Shown: piece after piece, positions 45,230-53,576 of the stretch
Layout of the letters: every line of letters begins with the position of its first letter
Numbering within the stretch: the stretch's first letter is position 1
Assembly: GCF_009733535.1 (NCBI RefSeq)
Contig: NZ_SMMI01000004.1
Span: 248,001 to 312,000 of the forward strand
Direction: 5' to 3'
Length of the DNA: 64,000 bases
Origin: Sphingobacterium endophyticum
GTDB lineage: Bacteria; Bacteroidota; Bacteroidia; Sphingobacteriales; Sphingobacteriaceae
The notes under the pieces: generated by a model
What the model saw: only the letters and a program-made list of their open reading frames with translations
Told to the model about the DNA's origin: nothing
Database searches by the model: none
Program-made: the position numbers and the translations under genes

Positions 45230-45544
45230 AGAATTTTAATTGTAATCATCTATAATTTCATTATTAATATGTAAATATTTTTGATTATAAAATGAATGAA
45301 TTTTTACAAAAAAACATGTGATTTTTTAATCGATTTTTTACAATTTTTATCACTCTTTTTTATCACATAAAATTTATAAAAAACATTGAATAAAGGCTTT
45401 TAATAAACATTTAAACTAAATAAGATAAAAAAATAGCATTAAATTTTTGTAAATTTTGATGTGTTTTTAAGCGTTTTTTTATGTGAATTTTTTATTATTT
45501 TTTAGTTTTTTTAAACAGTTTTTTAATAAAATTTTTAAAATTAT
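45230..45544. other. Extremely AT-rich non-coding stretch upstream of the pheA leader
   Basis: About 315 nt with very few G or C and many runs of T and A. TTTATCAC occurs twice within ~20 nt near 45345-45365. No ORF, tRNA or dyad is convincing. It separates the divergent DMT-transporter gene from the aromatic operon and could act as an UP-like or nucleoid-protein-binding region. Confidence 0.6.
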
Positions 45545-45575
45545 TTTGCACTTAAACAAAGAAGTTTTATATTTG
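45545..45575 (+). promoter_or_regulatory. Promoter of the pheA leader and aromatic operon
   Basis: TTTG (45545-45548), 19 nt, TATATTTG (45568-45575): a perfect match to the Bacteroidota -33/-7 consensus. Transcription should begin near 45582, about 12 nt before the leader peptide ATG. Confidence 0.8.
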
Positions 45576-45593
45576 ACAACAATTAATCGGGAG

Positions 45594-45659
45594 ATGAACA
45601 GAAAATATACATATACAAACTTTTGGTTCTTTTATTTTAGAGATAAGAGCTGGGACTAG
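45594..45659 (+). CDS. Leader peptide of the aromatic amino-acid operon attenuator
   Basis: 21 codons, ATG at 45594 to TAG at 45657-45659. Nine residues are aromatic: Tyr5, Tyr7, the block Phe10-Trp11-Phe12-Phe13-Tyr14-Phe15, and Trp20. It begins MNRKYTYTN and ends RDKSWD. The preceding GGGAG directly abuts the ATG, so the ribosome site is not classical. It lies between a consensus promoter and an intrinsic terminator, ahead of pheA. Its role would be to measure charged Phe, Tyr and Trp tRNA: ribosomes stalled on the aromatic block free the segment 45648-45656 to form an antiterminator. Composition and position are seen; function is inferred from known amino-acid attenuators. Confidence 0.85.
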   Translation: MNRKYTYTNFWFFYFRDKSWD

Positions 45660-45717
45660 TATATAGATTATACAAGAAATAAAGAGGTCCCTGCTGAGAA
45701 GTTAGGGACCTTTTTTT
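45648..45717 (+). promoter_or_regulatory. Attenuator: antiterminator and terminator in the pheA leader
   Basis: Terminator: AGGTCCCT (45685-45692) pairs with AGGGACCT (45704-45711), 11-nt loop, seven T at 45711-45717. Antiterminator: AGC-T-GGGAC (45648-45656, inside the last leader codons) pairs with GTCCC-T-GCT (45687-45695), eight pairs with one U-U mismatch. The two share 45687-45692 and cannot coexist. A ribosome reaching the leader stop codon covers 45648-45656 and favours termination; one stalled at the aromatic block leaves it free. Confidence 0.82.
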
Positions 45718-45744
45718 GACTAAATACAAAGTAGAGAAAAACAA

Positions 45745-46575
45745 ATGAGCGAAAAGATAAAAATTGCCATCCAAGGAGTAAAAGCTTCATTTCATGAAGA
45801 AGCAGCTTATAAGTATTTCGGCAAAGACATTGAAACACTTGAATGTTCCTCATTCAAGAAAACATGCGATTTACTAAAACAGGGGAAAGCAGACTTTGTG
45901 GTGATGGCGATTGAAAATTCAATAGCTGGTAGTATTCTACCTAACTACAATCTATTAAGAGATTATAGATTTCATATTATTGGCGAAGTTCATTTAAATA
46001 TTCAGCAGCATCTATTGGCCCTTCCGGGAGTTAAGATGTCAGACATTCATTTTGTGGAATCACATCCAATAGCAATCAGACAATGTGATGAATTCTTAAG
46101 TGACCATCCTGAATGGATTATTAAAGAAGGAATGGATACAGCAGCCTGTGCTAAGAAAATATTAGATGAGAAATTAACAAACACTGCGGCGATTGCTAGC
46201 GAAGCTGCAGCAAAACTTTATGGGTTGGAGATCTTAGAAAAAAGAATTGAGACCAATAAAAAGAACTCCACACGTTTCTTGATATTATCCAATGAATTGG
46301 AAGAGCAAAAGAATGCTAACAAAGCTTCATTATCATTTCAAACGTCACATGCAATTGGTGCCTTAGCAACAGTATTACAATGTTTTGCTGAGCAGAATGT
46401 GAACCTTAGTAAAATTCAATCGATGCCTGTAGTTGGTCGGAGGAATGAATATGATTTCTATGTGGATGTAGAATGGAAGAAGCAGGCAGATTATGATGCC
46501 GCTATAAGAAAGGTATTAAAACACACGGTGAACTTTAGCATCATGGGTGAATACATTAAAAACGAAAAGATCTAA
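45745..46575 (+). CDS. pheA: Prephenate dehydratase
   Basis: 276 residues, no chorismate mutase domain. It converts prephenate to phenylpyruvate for phenylalanine. Catalytic domain: IAIQGVKASFHEEAAYKYFG, MAIENSIAGSILPNYNLL, and NSTRFLIL (the TRF motif). The ACT regulatory domain starts near residue 200 (HAIGALATVLQCFAEQNVNLSKI). The usual ESRP Phe-binding motif reads QSMP, so feedback inhibition may be changed. First structural gene after the attenuator, 27 nt past its T-run. The needed chorismate mutase is fused to the next gene product. Confidence 0.96.
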   Translation: MSEKIKIAIQGVKASFHEEAAYKYFGKDIETLECSSFKKTCDLLKQGKADFVVMAIENSIAGSILPNYNLLRDYRFHIIGEVHLNIQQHLLALPGVKMSDIHFVESHPIAIRQCDEFLSDHPEWIIKEGMDTAACAKKILDEKLTNTAAIASEAAAKLYGLEILEKRIETNKKNSTRFLILSNELEEQKNANKASLSFQTSHAIGALATVLQCFAEQNVNLSKIQSMPVVGRRNEYDFYVDVEWKKQADYDAAIRKVLKHTVNFSIMGEYIKNEKI

Positions 46576-46616
46576 ATCAAAATAATTAATTAAGTAAATA
46601 ATCAAACTAAAATACA

Positions 46617-47723
46617 ATGAAACATTCATTAGACATTCTCCCTTTAAAATCTTGGTTAGACACAGGAGATAAACCATTAATCATTGCCGGACCATGTAGT
46701 GCTGAAACAGAGGAGCAATTGGTATCTACTGCACACTTATTAGCTAACACTGGAAAAGTGAATGTTTTGCGTGCTGGAATTTGGAAACCTCGTACCCGTC
46801 CAGGAGAATTCGAAGGTATCGGAAGCATCGGATTAGAATGGATGAAGAGAGCTAAAGAAGAAACGGGATTATTGACGGCAACAGAAGTAGCGACTGCAAA
46901 ACATGTTGAGGAGGCTTTAGCAGCGGGAATTGATATTTTATGGATTGGTGCACGTTCTACGGCAAACCCATTCACAGTTCAAGAGATTGCAGATGCATTA
47001 CAAGGCGTTGATGTACCTGTTTTGATCAAGAACCCAGTAAACCCGGATTTATCTTTGTGGTTAGGTGCATTAGAGCGCGTTAACAGAGCTGGGATTAAGA
47101 AAATAGGTGCTATCCATCGCGGATTCTCATCATTTGAAAAGACCGCTTTCCGTAATGAACCTATGTGGGATATTGCTATACAACTTAAAGGAATAGCTCC
47201 AGAATTACCTATCATTAACGATCCAAGTCACATTTGTGGTAATCGTGAGTTGATTCCATATGTAACTCAAAAGGCAATGGATATGGACATGCAAGGTTTG
47301 ATCATTGAGTCACATATCGACCCTTCAGTTGCATGGACTGATGCAAAACAACAAGTTACTCCTGCAGCGTTAGCAGATCTTTTAGATAGCGTATCGGTTC
47401 GTAAACCAGAATCTAACAATCCTGTATTCGAAGATAAATTAGCTGAATTACGTGGTCAAATTGACAAATTGGATGATCAGATCATCAAACAAATTGCTGA
47501 CCGTATGAAGATAGCTGAGAAAATCGGTGAGGTAAAAAGAGATAACAACGTGACTATTCTTCAAATTAATCGTTGGGATGACTTAGTAAAAAAACGCATT
47601 CAATTGGCAAATGCTCTTAACTTGAGTGAAGAGTTTACAACAAAATACTTAGAGTTATTGCATAATGAATCTATTCGTAAGCAAAACGAGGTTATGAACA
47701 CTAAACCGATTGCGGAGGCTTAA
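46617..47723 (+). CDS. DAHP synthase (type I-beta) fused to chorismate mutase
   Basis: 368 residues. Residues ~15-270 form the DAHP synthase barrel: IIAGPCSAETEEQL, RAGIWKPRTRPGEFEGIG, WIGARSTANPFTVQE, VLIKNPVNPD, GAIHRGFSS, INDPSHICG. Residues ~278-355 form an AroQ chorismate mutase (KLAELRGQIDKLDDQIIKQIADRMKIAEKIGEVK). It makes the first shikimate intermediate and also turns chorismate into prephenate, the substrate of PheA. The mutase domain may also carry feedback control. It follows pheA by 41 nt and precedes aroA by 2 nt. Confidence 0.96.
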   Translation: MKHSLDILPLKSWLDTGDKPLIIAGPCSAETEEQLVSTAHLLANTGKVNVLRAGIWKPRTRPGEFEGIGSIGLEWMKRAKEETGLLTATEVATAKHVEEALAAGIDILWIGARSTANPFTVQEIADALQGVDVPVLIKNPVNPDLSLWLGALERVNRAGIKKIGAIHRGFSSFEKTAFRNEPMWDIAIQLKGIAPELPIINDPSHICGNRELIPYVTQKAMDMDMQGLIIESHIDPSVAWTDAKQQVTPAALADLLDSVSVRKPESNNPVFEDKLAELRGQIDKLDDQIIKQIADRMKIAEKIGEVKRDNNVTILQINRWDDLVKKRIQLANALNLSEEFTTKYLELLHNESIRKQNEVMNTKPIAEA

Positions 47724-47725
47724 GA

Positions 47726-48979
47726 ATGATAGCGAAAAGCTTAGTTTTAACCCACCCTTCGCAAGAAATTAACGGCACGGTACAGCTGACTGGTTCAAAA
47801 TCAGAAAGCAACCGTGCTCTAATTATTCAAGCACTGAGTAAAGGTTTGGTCAAAGTAGAAAATCTATCTGAAGCTGCGGATACAGTAACACTTCAGGCTG
47901 CATTGAATTTGGCCATTTCAGGTGGCAGCGACCTAAAAACTATAAATATCGGTCCAGCGGGAACAGCTATGAGGTTTTTAACTTCATTTCTTAATCTTGT
48001 AAAAGGAAATTTTATGCTTACTGGGACTGAAAGAATGCAACAGAGACCGATAGGCATTTTAGTAGATGCTCTAAAGGATATAGGTGCCGATATTCATTAT
48101 GAAAATAAAACAGGCTATCCCCCATTGAAGATTGAGGGCGGTATGATTCAGGGAAAGGATAAAATTTCAATCCAAGGAAATATCAGTAGCCAGTACATCT
48201 CCTCACTCCTTTTGATAGCTTCTTCTTTAAAGAAAGGGCTGACTATTAATATTCAAGGAGAACTTACTTCTAAGCCCTATGTTACCATGACCTTAGAAAT
48301 GCTTAAGGAATGTGGAATAGAATATAATTTTGAAGAGAGCAGTATCTATATTTCGAAGCAGGATTTCAAAGATTCAATAATATACGTTGAACCAGATTGG
48401 AGCGCTGCGTCTTATTGGTATTCTATCGTTGCCCTATCCAAAAATGGTCATATTGTTTTACCTGGTTTAAAAGAAAACAGTTTACAAGGCGATAAGGAGA
48501 TTGTTGAGATAATGACATACTTTGGTGTTTCATCCAGTTTCGAAAACGATGGTTTGCATTTAAGAAAGATAAGCTTAGATTCAAATAAATCACTTTTTGA
48601 CTTCAAGGAGTGTCCAGACTTGGCCCAAACAGTGGTGGTAATCGCCTCTGTATTAAAAAAGGATGTTTCATTCACAGGATTAGAAACTTTAAAAATTAAG
48701 GAAACAGATCGTATTTTTGCTTTACAGACTGAAATTTCAAAATTTGGTGCAGAGTTGATAGCTGATGGAGAAACCTATCATTTAAAAACGGAACAAGTTT
48801 CAGATCCAGGGGATCTTACAATATCTACTTATGAGGACCATAGAATGGCGATGGCATTCGCGCCATTAGCATTGGTTTTTAAGAAAGTTAAGATTGAAGA
48901 ACCGAGTGTAGTTGAAAAATCATACCCTATGTTTTGGCAACATTTGGAGGACCAGGGCTTCAAAATCGAAGAAAAATAA
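47726..48979 (+). CDS. aroA: 3-phosphoshikimate 1-carboxyvinyltransferase (EPSP synthase)
   Basis: 417 residues. It joins shikimate-3-phosphate and PEP. Motifs: LTGSKSESNRALIIQALSKG, GPAGTAMRFLTSFL (Pro replaces Asn of the common GNAGTA), GNISSQYISSLLLIASS, EPDWSAASYWYSIVAL, KIKETDRIFALQTEISKFGAE and STYEDHRMAMAFAPLAL. The altered PEP-site loop could affect glyphosate sensitivity; no test is possible here. It starts 2 nt after the preceding stop codon. A 22-bp palindrome overlaps its own stop codon. Confidence 0.96.
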   Translation: MIAKSLVLTHPSQEINGTVQLTGSKSESNRALIIQALSKGLVKVENLSEAADTVTLQAALNLAISGGSDLKTINIGPAGTAMRFLTSFLNLVKGNFMLTGTERMQQRPIGILVDALKDIGADIHYENKTGYPPLKIEGGMIQGKDKISIQGNISSQYISSLLLIASSLKKGLTINIQGELTSKPYVTMTLEMLKECGIEYNFEESSIYISKQDFKDSIIYVEPDWSAASYWYSIVALSKNGHIVLPGLKENSLQGDKEIVEIMTYFGVSSSFENDGLHLRKISLDSNKSLFDFKECPDLAQTVVVIASVLKKDVSFTGLETLKIKETDRIFALQTEISKFGAELIADGETYHLKTEQVSDPGDLTISTYEDHRMAMAFAPLALVFKKVKIEEPSVVEKSYPMFWQHLEDQGFKIEEK

Positions 48980-48999
48980 TATGGTTAGCTAACCATATT
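48978..48999. promoter_or_regulatory. 22-bp perfect palindrome between aroA and aroC
   Basis: AATATGGTTAG directly followed by CTAACCATATT, no spacer. It overlaps the aroA stop codon and lies 39 nt before aroC. It may be an operator or an mRNA hairpin that lowers aroC expression. The short T-tract after it is too weak for a sure terminator. Confidence 0.5.
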
Positions 49000-49038
49000 T
49001 CATATCAATTTTTATATATTTACGGGCATTATTAAATT

Positions 49039-50136
49039 ATGGCAGGAAATACTTTTGGAGATTTATTTAGGATTAGCACTTTCGGAGAATCACATGGAAA
49101 GGCTATAGGGGTGATAGTTGATGGGTGCCCTGCATTGGTTGAAGTGGACGAAGAGTTCATTCAATCCGAATTGGATAAGCGTCGTCCAGGTCAATCCAAA
49201 ATAACAACTCAAAGAAAAGAAAGTGATACTGCACAAATTCTTTCAGGAACATTTGAAGGAAAAACAACAGGTACGCCTATTGCCATTGTAATTCCCAACG
49301 AAGATCAGCGTTCTAAGGACTATTCTCATATTCAAGATAAATTCAGACCATCACATGCCGACTACACATATCAAAAGAAATATGGCATCCGCGATTATCG
49401 TGGTGGAGGAAGGTCTTCAGCAAGGGAAACTGCGGCGAGAGTTGCTGCTGGAGCGGTAGCAAAATTATTTCTGAAACAATATGGAATCGAAATATTTGCT
49501 CATGTTTCAGCTGTTGGCCAAATCAATGCTCCGAATTTAGACCATTCTGACTTACAAGGACTACTTCAAACCAGAGAAAGCAATATCGTTAGATGTGCTG
49601 ATCCTGCATCTGCTGTTGAAATGGAAGACTTTATCAATCAAGTTAGAAAGAATGGGGATACAGTTGGAGGTGTAATTTCTACTGTAATTCGAAAAGTCCC
49701 CGTAGGACTTGGTGAACCCGTATTCGATAAACTACATGCTGATCTTGCCAAGGCGATGATGAGTATAAATGCGGTTCACGGTTTTGAGTATGGTTCAGGA
49801 TTCGAGGGGTCAAAAATGCTTGGCTCCGAACATAATGATATTTTCGTCAATCAAGACGATCAAATAAAAACAATAACCAATTTTTCAGGTGGTATACAAG
49901 GAGGCATCTCCAATGGCATGGATATTACTTTCCGTACAGCATTTAAGCCAGTTGCGACAATTATGCGTGATCAAAGCACATTAAATGAAGAAGGACAAGA
50001 AACAACCATTTCAGGTAAAGGTCGTCATGATCCTTGTGTAGTTCCTCGAGCAGTAATTATAGTTGAAGCCATGTCAGCTTTGGTAATTGCTGACCATTTA
50101 CTAAAATATAAGGCCTATTTAAAGGATGCAGAATAG
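49039..50136 (+). CDS. aroC: Chorismate synthase
   Basis: 365 residues. It makes chorismate from EPSP with reduced FMN. Motifs: [84 protein letters not shown], and the C-terminal [18 protein letters not shown]. It shares 11 nt with the ROK kinase gene that follows, so the kinase belongs to this transcript. Confidence 0.97.
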   Translation: MAGNTFGDLFRISTFGESHGKAIGVIVDGCPALVEVDEEFIQSELDKRRPGQSKITTQRKESDTAQILSGTFEGKTTGTPIAIVIPNEDQRSKDYSHIQDKFRPSHADYTYQKKYGIRDYRGGGRSSARETAARVAAGAVAKLFLKQYGIEIFAHVSAVGQINAPNLDHSDLQGLLQTRESNIVRCADPASAVEMEDFINQVRKNGDTVGGVISTVIRKVPVGLGEPVFDKLHADLAKAMMSINAVHGFEYGSGFEGSKMLGSEHNDIFVNQDDQIKTITNFSGGIQGGISNGMDITFRTAFKPVATIMRDQSTLNEEGQETTISGKGRHDPCVVPRAVIIVEAMSALVIADHLLKYKAYLKDAE

Positions 50137-50983
50137 CAATTATATTCTCTCATGTGATATTGGCGGAACCCATATCACATCAGCGATCGTAGAGAAGGAT
50201 TCTTGGAAAATTATCAACGAAACCATTACTCGTTCGCATGTAAATTCTTTAGAAGATGCTAAATCGATTTTTCTTGATTGGACAAATAATATGAAATCCT
50301 GTTTAGAAAAGACTGATTTAGAGATCAATAACATCGGAATTGCAGCACCAGGGCCTTTCGATTATGAGCAAGGTATTGCCCTGATGAAGGGACAGTCTAA
50401 ATATGATAGCATCTATAACATTCAAGTTACTGGACCTATTTTAAATGGATTAGGAAATGATGGACTGAATATCCTTTATATCAATGATGCTGCTGCATTT
50501 TTACAAGGAGAGGTATTCGGGTGTGGCCTTGATCATAAGGATAGAATTTTAGGTATTACACTTGGAACGGGATTGGGCAGTGCTGTGTGGAGTCAAGGTG
50601 AAAAAGCATTCGATGCAGACCTGTGGAATACAGCCTATAAAGAATCAATTTTCGAGGAATATTTAGTAACCCGTTGGTTTGTTCGCAGATTTGAAGAACT
50701 AACAGGAATGAAGGAAACCGGCCTTAGGGAAATTCTTGAAAAACATGGTAATTCAGAGGATGTCATTCAACTACTTGCTGAATATCAAGAAAACTTGTTG
50801 AACTTCATGCAATTCTTCAGTGAAAAATACAATTGCAAATCCTTTGTGATTGGAGGAAACATAGTCAAAGCATGGGAAAGAATTTTCCCTGAAAAATCAA
50901 TTTTAAAAGGGTTTGATATTCAGATTGGAAAATATCAAGAGCATGCTGCGATAATCGGGGCTGCGGCTTTATTTTCTAAATAA
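50126..50983 (+). CDS. ROK-family sugar kinase-like protein
   Basis: 285 residues. Actin-like ATPase fold: [16 protein letters not shown] (phosphate 1), [29 protein letters not shown] and [14 protein letters not shown]. The zinc-binding CxCGxxGC motif of most ROK proteins is missing; the region reads [14 protein letters not shown]. It may phosphorylate a hexose such as glucose. The first 11 nt overlap the end of aroC, an odd partner; the link to aromatic synthesis is not understood. Confidence 0.88.
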   Translation: MQNSNYILSCDIGGTHITSAIVEKDSWKIINETITRSHVNSLEDAKSIFLDWTNNMKSCLEKTDLEINNIGIAAPGPFDYEQGIALMKGQSKYDSIYNIQVTGPILNGLGNDGLNILYINDAAAFLQGEVFGCGLDHKDRILGITLGTGLGSAVWSQGEKAFDADLWNTAYKESIFEEYLVTRWFVRRFEELTGMKETGLREILEKHGNSEDVIQLLAEYQENLLNFMQFFSEKYNCKSFVIGGNIVKAWERIFPEKSILKGFDIQIGKYQEHAAIIGAAALFSK

Positions 50984-51006
50984 AATGATAATGAAATATC
51001 TAGGAA

Positions 51007-51035
51007 CATATCCTCCTAAAAAATAGGAGGATATG
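51007..51035. terminator. 12-bp hairpin between ROK and E1 genes
   Basis: CATATCCTCCTA/TAGGAGGATATG (51007-51018 with 51024-51035), 5-nt loop. It overlaps the E1 stop codon. Neither side has a long T-run, so termination strength is uncertain. Confidence 0.55.
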
Positions 51036-53433
51036 TAGTTGGATTACTATCTGACATCATTTGATATGCAGCTTCTACCACATCATCAACAGCAGGTTTT
51101 GTGAAATAATCACCATCTGAACCATATGGAGGACGATGAGGTTTAGCAGTTAATGTTTTGGGTTCACCATCTAAATGATAATATCCCCCTTGTTTTTCCA
51201 AGATTTCGTGTAAAAGGTAAGCAGATGCTCCACCTGGGAAGTCTTCATCCACTACCAATAATCTATTTGTTTTTTTCAACGAATCCACGGAAATATGATC
51301 TCTATCAAAAGGTTGAAGACATTGAGCATCAATAATTTCAATGGCTACTCCTAATTTATCTAGTTCTAAAGCGGCTTCCTGAACAATTCTAAGAGTAGAA
51401 CCATAAGAAACTACAGTTATATCTGAACCTTCCCTAATTTTTTCGGCTTTTCCGATTGGCACGGTAAATTCAGCAATATTAACGGGCATTTTTTCTTTTA
51501 GACGGTATCCATTTAAGCATTCTACAACTAGTGCAGGCTCATCTGATCTTAAAAGCGTGTTATACATTCCAGCCGCTTGAGTCATGTTTCTCGGTACACA
51601 AATATGCATCCCACGCAATCCACCAAGTAATACTGACATAGGTGATCCTGAATGCCAAATTCCTTCCAAGCGATGCCCTCTAGTCCTAACAATTAAAGGA
51701 GCCTTTTGTCTTCCCTTGGTTCTGTAGCTCAAGCTTGCTAAATCATCACTCAGAACAGGCATTGCATAGATTAAATAATCCAGGTATTGAATTTCAGCGA
51801 TGGGTCTAAACCCCCTAACAGCCAATCCAATTCCTTTCCCTATAATTGCAGATTCTCTAATTCCGGTATCAAATATCCGCTGGTTTCCGAATTCTTCTTG
51901 TAAACCGGCAAAACCTTGATTTACGTCTCCAATTTTACCAACATCTTCACCAAAAGCCAATAATCGAGCATCTTTATCAAAATTTGCTTTAAAACAGGCA
52001 TTCAGCACTTCTCTGCCATCGACAATGGCTGAGTCTTGGTCATATTCTGGAGCTACAACTTCCACTTTCAGTGGTGAATACTTTGTATCAACGAATAATT
52101 TATCATTGAATCTATGTCGATTGACTTCTTGTTTTTCTCTATACCAAGAGATCAATTCATCCTTACCATGCACCTCAATTCCACGTAATTCCCTGATTAC
52201 ACGACGAACATTAACATATACCTCTTTTAAAGAAGGTTCAGTTGTTGACAATAAGGTTTTTAGGGGAATTTCAGCTGCATGATGGTTTATGCCTTCCAAT
52301 TTCTGGATTGCTTCTTGTAAGTCAACCTGTAGAGTTTTTCTGTAGTCTACCCAGGCACGTTTTTGTTCTTTTCGCACGAATTCTTTTGCTTCGGAATCTA
52401 TTGCAGAAAGTTCTTCTTCCGTTGCCATTCCAGAATCAATTAACCAATCCCTCATTTTCTTATTGCAATCGAATTCATTTTCCCAATCCAGACGTTCATT
52501 AGTTTTATAACGTTCATGGGATCCTGAGGTTGAATGTCCTTGGGGCTGTGTCATTTCCACAACATGAACTATGCAAGGTGTTCCATTGGTTCTAGCTACA
52601 TCTGCAGCTTTTTCATAGACCTCACATAATCCAGCATAATCCCATCCTTTGACTCTGAATATTTCAAATCCTGGCCCTGCTTCATCGGTTTGAAAACCTC
52701 TAAGTACAGTTGAAATATCACCTTTTGTTGTTTGAATATCATTAGGAACGGAGATTCCGTATCCGTCATCCCAAATTGAAATAACTACTGGCAATTGTTT
52801 TACGCCTGCGGCATTAACAGTTTCCCAGAATACTCCTTCAGAGGTTGCAGCATTTCCGATAGTACAGAAAATAACTTCATCTCCATTTTTGGTAAACTTT
52901 TCTTTATGTGAAAGGTTAGGATTATTTTTATATAATTTTGATGCCAGTCCAAGTCCTAAAATCCGGGACATTTGTCCACCTGTGGTCGAGATGTCAGAGA
53001 AACAATTGACTTGTGCTGTTTGGTCGATCCATTCGCCATCTTCCTCTACAAATGGAGTTGCAAAATGGGCTACCATCTGTCTTCCTGCAGATGATGGGTC
53101 AGCTTCAATATCAGGGTTTGAATAGAGTTGAGAGAAGAAATGATATATACTGCTAATTCCAAGTGCAAATGCTAGGGTTTGGTCTCTATAATAGCCCGAT
53201 CGCCAATCACCGGGTTTAAAAACCTTAGATAGGGCAATCTGCGCCAATTCCTTTCCATCTCCGAAGATACCAAACTTAGCTTTACCTGTAAGCACTTCCT
53301 TTCTTCCCAATAAACTTACATATCGGCTTTGAGTGGCTAGTTTATAATCTTCTAAGAGAACCTGGCGGAATTCCTCATAGCTTATTTTTGACGTATTGTA
53401 TTGCACTGCTCGTGTCGCGTTTAAATCTGACAT
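51016..53433 (-). CDS. 2-oxoacid dehydrogenase E1, alpha and beta subunits fused
   Basis: 805 residues. The alpha part (~15-420) has the TPP site IGNAATSEGVFWETVNAAG and WDDGYGISVPN; the beta part (~450-800) has LLAFGEDVGKIGDVNQGFAGL, FDTGIRESAIIGKGIGLAVRG and the acidic-aromatic end YGSDGDYFTKPAVDDVVEAAY. It decarboxylates a 2-oxoacid and passes the acyl group to the E2 lipoyl domain. The fused form is common in Bacteroidota and usually labelled branched-chain (2-oxoisovalerate) dehydrogenase; the substrate is not certain. E2 and E3 are not nearby. Confidence 0.93.
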   Translation of the reverse strand: MSDLNATRAVQYNTSKISYEEFRQVLLEDYKLATQSRYVSLLGRKEVLTGKAKFGIFGDGKELAQIALSKVFKPGDWRSGYYRDQTLAFALGISSIYHFFSQLYSNPDIEADPSSAGRQMVAHFATPFVEEDGEWIDQTAQVNCFSDISTTGGQMSRILGLGLASKLYKNNPNLSHKEKFTKNGDEVIFCTIGNAATSEGVFWETVNAAGVKQLPVVISIWDDGYGISVPNDIQTTKGDISTVLRGFQTDEAGPGFEIFRVKGWDYAGLCEVYEKAADVARTNGTPCIVHVVEMTQPQGHSTSGSHERYKTNERLDWENEFDCNKKMRDWLIDSGMATEEELSAIDSEAKEFVRKEQKRAWVDYRKTLQVDLQEAIQKLEGINHHAAEIPLKTLLSTTEPSLKEVYVNVRRVIRELRGIEVHGKDELISWYREKQEVNRHRFNDKLFVDTKYSPLKVEVVAPEYDQDSAIVDGREVLNACFKANFDKDARLLAFGEDVGKIGDVNQGFAGLQEEFGNQRIFDTGIRESAIIGKGIGLAVRGFRPIAEIQYLDYLIYAMPVLSDDLASLSYRTKGRQKAPLIVRTRGHRLEGIWHSGSPMSVLLGGLRGMHICVPRNMTQAAGMYNTLLRSDEPALVVECLNGYRLKEKMPVNIAEFTVPIGKAEKIREGSDITVVSYGSTLRIVQEAALELDKLGVAIEIIDAQCLQPFDRDHISVDSLKKTNRLLVVDEDFPGGASAYLLHEILEKQGGYYHLDGEPKTLTAKPHRPPYGSDGDYFTKPAVDDVVEAAYQMMSDSNPTTYPPIF

Positions 53434-53576
53434 TAAAGTGGTTCCTTTTTTAACAAAAATAAGAAAATAAACCAGTTTATCTTACCCTATTTGAGGTTTA
53501 AATCAGATCTATTTTGAATTAATCGCTTTAGATTATGACAATATTCCTTACTTTTAGCCGTATTTTCGAAGGACTT

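Noticed and set aside
45668..45853. Minus-strand frame over the attenuator and pheA start
   Set aside because: It runs antisense through the terminator hairpin and pheA; no signals of its own.
46607..46975. Minus-strand frame of 122 codons
   Set aside because: Antisense to the DAHP synthase barrel; a by-product of codon bias.
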